From Io17-Chloro-G2 sp034420695 (GTDB taxonomy: Bacteria; Chloroflexota; Dehalococcoidia; Lucifugimonadales; UBA3495), in the NCBI GenBank assembly GCA_034420695.1, contig DAOULB010000051.1, positions 62,001-126,000 on the forward strand: a stretch of DNA of 64,000 bases, read 5' to 3'. Shown one piece after another: positions 58,591 through 64,000 of the stretch (position 1 is the first letter of the stretch; each line of letters begins with the position of its first letter). Both the position numbers and the translations under genes were made by a program. The notes below the pieces were generated by a model, which ran no database searches, was not told the DNA's origin, and worked only from the letters and a program-made list of their open reading frames with translations.

Positions 58591-59437
58591 ATTGGCAGCG
58601 AGGGTAGACCTACACCTGCACACCAAGGCGTCGGACGGGCGCCTGTCACCCACAGAACTGGTACGCTTGGCAGCACAGCAAGGGGTGGAAGTTGCGGCGA
58701 TTTCGGACCACGACACCACCGAGGGCTTGGAAGAAGGCATTGAGGCCGCCAAGGGGATTCCGGGCATGCGAATCATTCCCGGCATAGAGCTCAGCGCCAG
58801 TGTGCTGGAGGACGACGTCCATATCCTGGGTTATTTCATGCAATACCAGGAGCCGCAGTTCCAGCAGGCGCTGGAGGACTTCCGCTGGGGAAGAGTGGGC
58901 CGGGGCAAGGCGATGGTGGAGAAGCTGGCGGAGCATGGGCTGAACGTGTCCTGGGAGCGGGTGCAGGAGATAGCAGGGGACGCGGCGATCGGGCGTCCTC
59001 ACATAGCGCTGGCCTTGGTGGAGCAGGGCTACTTCAAGGAGCCTTGGGAAGCTTTCCAAGAGTACTTGGGCAACAAGGGGTTGGCCTACGTGGAGCGGGA
59101 GAAGAAGGACGGACGGGACAGCTTGGAGCTCATCTCTTCGGTGGGCGGCGCGGCGGTTCTGGCGCACCCAACCTACCTCAGCGACATGGAGGGCACCATT
59201 GCCGAGTTGAAGGCCCTGGGGCTGGCGGGCATGGAAGTCTATTATTCGCACTACCCGCCGGAGACGGTACTGGAACTGGCGGCATTGGCGAAGAAGTACG
59301 ACCTCATCCCGTGCGGGGGCAGCGACTACCATGGGCTGGGGAATGCAGGTGAACCCTTACCGGGGGTGCAAGGGCCTCCTGTTCGTTCGGTGGAACTGTT
59401 GGAAGAGGCTGCCGACAGGGTAGCAGGCAGACGCTAG
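58583..59437 (+). CDS. PHP-domain phosphoesterase (RNase AM / TrpH-like)
   Basis: PHP-fold metallohydrolase of 284 residues of the YciV/TrpH group, whose E. coli member is a 5'-3' exoribonuclease and 3',5'-bisphosphate nucleotidase. Motifs: VDLHLHTKASDG (metal ligands H-x-H) near residue 9, AAISDHDTTEG near residue 38, IIPGIELSA near residue 64, and later VLAHPTY near residue 191 and GGSDYHG near residue 247. The TTG start overlaps the ymdB-like gene. The succession rny, ymdB, PHP suggests a small RNA-turnover operon. Confidence 0.87.
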   Translation: MVKLAARVDLHLHTKASDGRLSPTELVRLAAQQGVEVAAISDHDTTEGLEEGIEAAKGIPGMRIIPGIELSASVLEDDVHILGYFMQYQEPQFQQALEDFRWGRVGRGKAMVEKLAEHGLNVSWERVQEIAGDAAIGRPHIALALVEQGYFKEPWEAFQEYLGNKGLAYVEREKKDGRDSLELISSVGGAAVLAHPTYLSDMEGTIAELKALGLAGMEVYYSHYPPETVLELAALAKKYDLIPCGGSDYHGLGNAGEPLPGVQGPPVRSVELLEEAADRVAGRR

Positions 59438-59477
59438 CGAGGCCTCTTCACAGCGATAAGCCTGACTTTGGCATACC

Positions 59478-60170
59478 ATGGACCTGGCATGGTTGTACAT
59501 CTACTCGTACCTGCTGGGGTCGGTTCCCACCACTTACCTCATTGCCAGGGCGGTCAAAGGAATGGACCTGCGCCAGTTCGGCAGCGGGAACGTAGGCGGG
59601 TCCAACCTTTACCAGGCAGCGGGTGGGAAATGGCTGCTGTTCCTGGTGCTGTCGGAGCTTTTGATCAAGGGCGGTTCTCCAGTCTGGATTGGGCGTCACG
59701 TACTGGGGCTGGACCAGTCGCCGGAGCTATTGGTAGTGGCCCCGCTGCTGGCATTGGCGGGCAATAACTGGCCGGTATTCCTGCGGTTCCAGGGCGGCAG
59801 AGGAGTTGCCGTTGCTTTGGGGAGCCTGCTGGCCTTGTCGCTACCGTTGTTTGCGGCCTTTTTCACGGTGGGGCTGGCAGGTTGGGCGGCGACCCGCAAT
59901 TCAGGGTTTTGGGTACTCATTGCGTTTGTCAGCCTGCCCCTCTGGGCGTTTCTCTCTCCGGAGCCCGGGGCCTTGGTCTGGTACACTGGCGCATTAACGG
60001 GGATACTGGTGATGAAACGGCTCTTGACCAATAATCTTTCCTTGCCGGAAGGCATTCCCGTGGGACGGTTGATGCTCAACAGGTTGTTGCTGGACCGGGA
60101 CATCGGAGACCGGGAATCGTGGGTGCGGAGGACCGGCGGCGGCACCAACGGGGACCAGGGCGGTCAATAG
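59478..60170 (+). CDS. plsY: Glycerol-3-phosphate acyltransferase PlsY
   Basis: Membrane acyltransferase using acyl-phosphate to make lysophosphatidate. The 230 residues have LLGSVPTTYLIAR near residue 12, the motif DLRQFGSGNVGGSNLYQAAG near residue 30 (key: GSGNxGxxN), and NNWPVFLRFQGGRGVAVALG near residue 96 (key: F-x-GGKG-like), matching the three PlsY loop motifs. Seven membrane spans predicted. The C terminus is a soluble basic tail. Confirms ester-linked, bacterial-type lipids. Confidence 0.9.
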   Translation: MDLAWLYIYSYLLGSVPTTYLIARAVKGMDLRQFGSGNVGGSNLYQAAGGKWLLFLVLSELLIKGGSPVWIGRHVLGLDQSPELLVVAPLLALAGNNWPVFLRFQGGRGVAVALGSLLALSLPLFAAFFTVGLAGWAATRNSGFWVLIAFVSLPLWAFLSPEPGALVWYTGALTGILVMKRLLTNNLSLPEGIPVGRLMLNRLLLDRDIGDRESWVRRTGGGTNGDQGGQ

Positions 60171-60181
60171 GTCAATAAGGG

Positions 60182-60724
60182 ATGGGACAGTCATCGGAGC
60201 CAGGGCAGCAAGGCCCGGCATATCCCAGCACTGAAGGGCAGTCTTCGACCGGGCGGTGCCATTGGCACCCCAATGTGGAGACTTCGCTGTTTTGCGGCAG
60301 GTGCGGCAAGTCCATCTGCACCCAATGCATGGTGCAGGCCCCGGTGGGTATCCGGTGCCGGGAGTGCGGGAAGTCCGTGCCCATGCCCACTTTCGACGTC
60401 ACTCCCTCGTATTATGCCAGGGCAGCGGGAGCCGCCTTGGCATGGGCCATCGGGGGAGGCGTGTTGTGGGGCTTGGCGGGGCTTTTCCTGAGAGGCATCC
60501 CGTTCGTTTCTTCGATAGCAGCCATGCTTGTGGGGTACGCAGCGGGCGAGATTATCAGCTTGGCGGTGAACCGGAAGAGGGGTACGGGACTGGCTTGGAT
60601 AGCAGCGGGCACAGTGGTTGCGGCTTACGTAATCAGCTTGGTGATTTCATCACAAGTCTTCAGTATATGGGCTCTGGTGTTCATCGGCTTCGGCATCTAC
60701 TTGGCCGTGACCCGAGTGCGATAG
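60182..60724 (+). CDS. Zinc-ribbon membrane protein (rhomboid-N-terminal-like)
   Basis: A 180-residue protein with a cytoplasmic N-terminal zinc-binding region, CHWHPNVETSLFCGRCGKSI, CTQC and CRECGK (about residues 26-65), then four membrane spans. The C-x2-H-P...C-x2-C-x4-C-x2-C layout is the B-box-like ribbon found at the N terminus of some rhomboid proteases, but no rhomboid active site (GxSx / H) is present. Its 3' end overlaps the convergent recX by 75 bases. Confidence 0.72.
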   Translation: MGQSSEPGQQGPAYPSTEGQSSTGRCHWHPNVETSLFCGRCGKSICTQCMVQAPVGIRCRECGKSVPMPTFDVTPSYYARAAGAALAWAIGGGVLWGLAGLFLRGIPFVSSIAAMLVGYAAGEIISLAVNRKRGTGLAWIAAGTVVAAYVISLVISSQVFSIWALVFIGFGIYLAVTRVR

Positions 60725-61216
60725 CTCCGCCCACAGATTCTGAACGGTACGGCCGATGAGTTCCCCCTCGAACCCCCGGCGCTCCAAGTAGCCCCAAAGC
60801 CGCCGATGCAGTTTCTGATAGTCCAGAGAGCCCTTTGAGGGTTGTTTAGCCCACCAAGCCCGGGCGGCGCGGGAAGCGTTGGCCTCGGCGTCGAAGCCAT
60901 CCAGGGCTTGCTCCACGTTGGATGGGGCAACTCCCAAGTCCAGGAGTTCCCGGCTGATGAGCCGCCTTCCACTGGGGCGACGGCGCTCCCGCTGCTCCCG
61001 CCAGGTTTGGGCAAACCGGGCGTCATTGACGAAGCCCTTGGAGCGGAGCGCGTCAATCACCTGCCCGACAATTTCCTTGGGGAAGCGTGACTCAAGGCGG
61101 CCCTTTATTTCATGTTCGGCCCGGCCGCGGTAGGCAAGGAGATCCAATGCCGCCTTCATGGCTTGGTTGAAGACGGCTGACGTTGGTGATGGTTGGCTGC
61201 CCTGTTGTGAAATCAT
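60650..61216 (-). CDS. recX: Regulatory protein RecX
   Basis: Modulator that binds RecA filaments. The 188-residue, helical protein shows the RecX repeats: ALDLLAYRGRAEHEIKGRLE near residue 23, VIDALRSKGFVNDARFAQTW near residue 53, SRELLDLGVAPSNVEQAL near residue 87 and LWGYLERRGFEGELIGRTV near residue 139. It lies downstream of recA on the same strand (79-base gap), the standard order. Confidence 0.9.
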   Translation of the reverse strand: MISQQGSQPSPTSAVFNQAMKAALDLLAYRGRAEHEIKGRLESRFPKEIVGQVIDALRSKGFVNDARFAQTWREQRERRRPSGRRLISRELLDLGVAPSNVEQALDGFDAEANASRAARAWWAKQPSKGSLDYQKLHRRLWGYLERRGFEGELIGRTVQNLWAELSHSGHGQVDAEADEHQSPYTEDL

Positions 61217-61294
61217 GCTGCACCCTGAGGCCGGGGCAAAGACCGTCCCGGCCTCAATCAGAGACTAGAGAGGGATAGGCCGGATCGGAAGTCC

Positions 61295-62395
61295 CTATTC
61301 GGACCCTTCCGATCCTTGCACTCCTTCCACGCCGTTGACCGACTGGTGCAGGACGCTATCCCCGACGACACCGTTGGCGGTAGTGACGGCGGGTTCCGGG
61401 CCGGGGTCGGCTTGGGCGCGGACCCGGGCCTCGATGGAGTCGGCAATTTCCGGGTGCTGGATCAAGAATTCCTTGGCGTTCTCCCGGCCCTGTCCCAAGC
61501 GGGTCTCACCGTAGGAGTAGAAAGCGCCGGCCTTCTTGACGATATTCTGGCTGGATGCGAGTTCCAAGAGGTCGCCGACCTTGCTGATGCCTTGGTTGAA
61601 CATGATGTCGAATTCGGCAACCCGGAAGGGGGCGGCCACCTTGTTCTTGACGACACGGGCCCGCACCCTGTTGCCGGTGACTTCCGAGCCCTGCTTGATG
61701 GACTCGATGCGGCGGAGGTCGATGCGCACCGAGCTGTAGAATTTCAGAGCCCTGCCACCGGGGGTCACCTCCGGGTTGCCGTAGGAGACGCCTATTTTTT
61801 CGCGAAGCTGGTTGATGAAGACCACGGCGGTCTTGGAGCGGTGAATGGATGAGGTCAGCTTGCGCAGGGCTTGGGACATGATGCGGGCCTGCAGCCCCAC
61901 GTGGGTATCGCCCATGTCGCCTTCTATTTCGGCTTGGGGGACAAGGGCAGCAACGCTGTCCACGACGATGGCGTCAACAGCGCCGCTGCGCACCAATTGC
62001 TCGGTGATGTCCAAAGCCTGCTCGGCGCTGTCGGGCTGGGCGATTAACAGTTCCTCCAGGTTCAAGCCGCAGTTCCCGGCGTAGGACGGGTCCAAGGCGT
62101 GCTCGACGTCGATGTAGGCGGCGGTCCCGCCCAGTTTCTGGGTTTCGGCCATGAGATGAATTGCCAGGGTTGACTTGCCCGCGGACTCGGCCCCAAAGAC
62201 TTCGGTGATGCGTCCCCGGGGTATGCCGCCGGTGCCTAAGGCTAAATCCAAGGCGAGGGAGCCGGTGGAGATGGAATCGGTGGCCAGTTCATGGCGCATC
62301 TCGCCCAGGCGCATGACCGCTCCCTTCCCGTGCTCCTTCTCAATCCGCCCCAAGGCCACTTCCAAGGCTGCGCTTTTATCTTGGTCCATTCCCAT
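61295..62395 (-). CDS. recA: Recombinase RecA
   Basis: DNA strand-exchange recombinase and SOS coprotease. With the ATG at 62395 it has 366 residues (a second ATG two codons later has slightly better ribosome-site spacing). Walker A is GAESAGKST near residue 58, with Ala where most RecA have Pro and Ser; Walker B VDAIVVDSVAALVPQAE near residue 130; DNA-binding loop 2 and VFINQLREKIGVSYGNPEVTPGGRALKF near residues 203-230. The C-terminal tail is acidic. recX follows. Confidence 0.97.
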   Translation of the reverse strand: MGMDQDKSAALEVALGRIEKEHGKGAVMRLGEMRHELATDSISTGSLALDLALGTGGIPRGRITEVFGAESAGKSTLAIHLMAETQKLGGTAAYIDVEHALDPSYAGNCGLNLEELLIAQPDSAEQALDITEQLVRSGAVDAIVVDSVAALVPQAEIEGDMGDTHVGLQARIMSQALRKLTSSIHRSKTAVVFINQLREKIGVSYGNPEVTPGGRALKFYSSVRIDLRRIESIKQGSEVTGNRVRARVVKNKVAAPFRVAEFDIMFNQGISKVGDLLELASSQNIVKKAGAFYSYGETRLGQGRENAKEFLIQHPEIADSIEARVRAQADPGPEPAVTTANGVVGDSVLHQSVNGVEGVQGSEGSE

Positions 62396-62593
62396 CCTCA
62401 GTCCCCCTGTTGCCTGTTTGAAGTCTGGGCGCATAGTAGCACTACTGTTCTAAATGATGCAACCAGATTGTGTCATCAGTTTTGGCCGAAATACACATTG
62501 GCAGCCAGTTACCGGCTTACGGGCAAGATTTATTGCGAGGGCGCTGCATATGTGGGCGGGAAAGAGGGGCCGACCGGCCCCGGGCTAGAAGTC

Positions 62594-62824
62594 TCAATAG
62601 CCGCCCTTGAAGCCAAGGGTAACGGAGCCGTTTTCAACTATGACGGGGGTGAGGCGTTCGCCGCCGGTGAGTTCCAAGAGCTCGGGAATCTTGTCCGGCT
62701 CCTTGGAAACGTCGATTTCAAGGTATTCCACCTTGCGCTGCCGGTAATCCATTTTGGCGGCAGCAGAGAAGGCGCAGTCGGGATGGGTATAAATCAGGGT
62801 GGATGGCTGGGTTTCTTGCGTCAA
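62594..62824 (-). CDS. UXX-star-type thioredoxin-fold protein (Cys form)
   Basis: A 76-residue glutaredoxin-like protein. The active-site stretch LIYTHPDCAFSAAAKMDYRQ has Cys17-x-x-Ser20 followed by A-A-A-K, the pattern of the UXX-star family in which the Cys position is often selenocysteine. The rest (VEYLEIDVSKEPDK, LELTGGERLTPVIVENG) fits a minimal thioredoxin fold with cis-Pro in TPVIV. The start is a TTG at 62824; the frame upstream is not conserved. Function is uncertain, probably thiol redox. Confidence 0.7.
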   Translation of the reverse strand: MTQETQPSTLIYTHPDCAFSAAAKMDYRQRKVEYLEIDVSKEPDKIPELLELTGGERLTPVIVENGSVTLGFKGGY

Positions 62825-63058
62825 TTGAACCCCCGGAACAGGCGCTTGGACTGATTTGGGCAGGGATGGCCCGGCGCAGGCAGGCCGGGCCGGAGCGATT
62901 AGTTGACCCTCATTGTAAGGTGCTGACGCAGGCCTATCAACCAAGGTGTGAGAGATGGGGGGCGCGTCAGAGTTTGGGACTTGGATATGGGCTGGTATTG
63001 CCAGGGCAACAGTGAAGTGGCATTGGCCAGGAGACGGGGCGTGTTATGCTGGATAGGT

Positions 63059-64000
63059 ATGAACAACAACGTTGGGCCCTTTCACGAGTTGGAACAGTTG
63101 CTGGCGGACAATTCAGTGGGATTGGACCGCTTGACTCCCAGGCCACGGGGCAACCGAATTCCCGAGGAGCAGAGGGAGCTAATCCGGGAAGAGCTGGCCA
63201 AGTTGGCGGCATCCGGCTCCCCTCCGGCGCATTTGGTGTACGGCAACGGATGCTTTGCCGTCGGCCAATACATAGAGGCGGCGGTGGTGTATTCCCGCCT
63301 GCTGGAGAGGGACCCGAAGGACACGGCGGCGAGGTTCAACGCCGGGTTGACGTTTCTCAGGCTCAGGCAGCCAGCTGAGGCAGTGAATGAATTCACGACG
63401 CTCTTGGACCAGAACAACTCGATTGCCGAGGCTTGGTACCAGCGGGGCAACGCCCACGACGACTTGGGGGAAGCCGACTTGGCCTTGGCAGACTACAGCC
63501 GGGCGGTGGAGCTGAACCAAGGTTACCTTCAAGCGTACTACAACCGGGGCGTGGTGCTGGCTAAGCTGGGGCGGCACTCGGAAGCGGTGACCGACTTCGA
63601 CGTGGTAATTGGTCTTCACCCGGTCCTCTCCAACGCACACCTGAACCGGGGAGTGTCTTTGGAAGAGCTGGGAAGGCACCGGGACGCCATCAACGCCTAC
63701 TCGGATGCGATCGAGGCCAATCCTTCAAACGCCAGCGCCTACTTCAACCGGGCGGGCATCCACTACCACTCGGGTGACATCGAGGAGACCATCTCGGACT
63801 ACTCACGGGCGATCGAGTTGGAACCGACGGACGCAGAGGCCTTCAACAACCGGGGGCTGGCGTTCGATGCTGCCGGGGAGTACGGGCTGGCGGTGGAAGA
63901 CTACAGCCAAGCGATGGAACTCAGACCAGCATTTGCCGAGGCGCTCAGCAACCGGGGAGCGGCCTTGGAGGCTATGGATGACTTGGAAGGGGCGCTGGAG
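63059..64000 (+). CDS. TPR-repeat protein (3' end outside window)
   Basis: Open frame of at least 314 codons running off the window. After a ~60-residue N-terminal region it consists of tandem 34-residue tetratricopeptide repeats; successive units include AEAWYQRGNAHDDLGEADLA, LQAYYNRGVVLAKLGRHSEA, SNAHLNRGVSLEELGRHRDA, SAYFNRAGIHYHSGDIEETI and AEAFNNRGLAFDAAGEYGLA. Repeats of this kind mediate protein binding. No signal peptide. The ATG at 63059 has GGATAGGT upstream; an in-frame GTG six codons earlier is an alternative. Confidence 0.85.
   Translation, partial: MNNNVGPFHELEQLLADNSVGLDRLTPRPRGNRIPEEQRELIREELAKLAASGSPPAHLVYGNGCFAVGQYIEAAVVYSRLLERDPKDTAARFNAGLTFLRLRQPAEAVNEFTTLLDQNNSIAEAWYQRGNAHDDLGEADLALADYSRAVELNQGYLQAYYNRGVVLAKLGRHSEAVTDFDVVIGLHPVLSNAHLNRGVSLEELGRHRDAINAYSDAIEANPSNASAYFNRAGIHYHSGDIEETISDYSRAIELEPTDAEAFNNRGLAFDAAGEYGLAVEDYSQAMELRPAFAEALSNRGAALEAMDDLEGALE

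Overview
The window looks like the chromosome of a GC-rich bacterium from the Chloroflexota, most likely a Dehalococcoidia or SAR202-type lineage. This is an inference from gene content: several LLM-class flavin oxidoreductases, a Rieske oxygenase, an anaerobic-type cobalamin cluster, a myo-inositol-phosphate lipid cluster, RNase Y next to a YmdB-type phosphoesterase, and frequent GTG and TTG starts. No rRNA is present to settle it. One tRNA (Gln, TTG) and no rRNA or CRISPR array were found.

Layout. 1-3.4 kb: branched-chain amino acid ABC transporter livHMGF, cut at its 5' end. 3.4-7.0 kb: a DrrAB-type exporter, an LLM oxidoreductase and a DUF1801 protein. 7.1-14.5 kb: a nine-kilobase-scale minus-strand corrin-ring operon (cbiC, cbiX, cbiD, cbiT, cbiL, cbiF, cbiG, cbiH) lacking cbiE and cbiJ/cobK. 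14.6-25.5 kb: an orphan HicB, a NucS-like nuclease, an MFS exporter, a SWIM mini-protein, alaS-ruvX, a nitrilase-family amidohydrolase, a peptide-type binding lipoprotein and two small membrane proteins.

26.4-34.2 kb is the most interesting stretch: a zinc-homeostasis locus. On the minus strand it runs Zur-like Fur protein, a giant zinc-binding lipoprotein in which an AztD-like beta-propeller is inserted inside an AztC/ZnuA-like protein, a scrap of an ABC ATPase, a CobW/COG0523 GTPase, and a WD40 protein. A 15-17 bp palindrome (TGATAC-N3-GTATCA) sits before the zinc lipoprotein, before a decayed second Fur-family gene, and, with one mismatch, before a three-gene plus-strand operon ending in a DUF5679-like protein that has lost most of its zinc-ligand cysteines. 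Together this reads as a small Zur regulon with a zinc-sparing paralogue.

32.1-37.2 kb is an eroded accessory island: three remnants of an ISAs1-type transposase, a frameshifted paralogue of the 25 kb membrane protein, a Pro/Thr-rich lipoprotein, small unknown genes, a 52-residue helix-turn-helix protein coupled to another micro-gene, and one solitary repeat resembling type I-E CRISPR repeats.

37.3-64 kb returns to dense housekeeping genes: Rieske oxygenase; sugar nucleotidyltransferase; moxR-DUF58-DUF4129; LLM oxidoreductase; lumazine synthase; a two-thioredoxin-fold disulfide oxidoreductase; an ino1-glycosyltransferase-CDP-alcohol phosphotransferase lipid cluster; a PP2C phosphatase; an SDR; a kinase-like protein; prmA and dnaJ; rny-ymdB-PHP-plsY; recX, recA; a UXX-star-type thioredoxin-fold protein; and the 5' part of a TPR protein.
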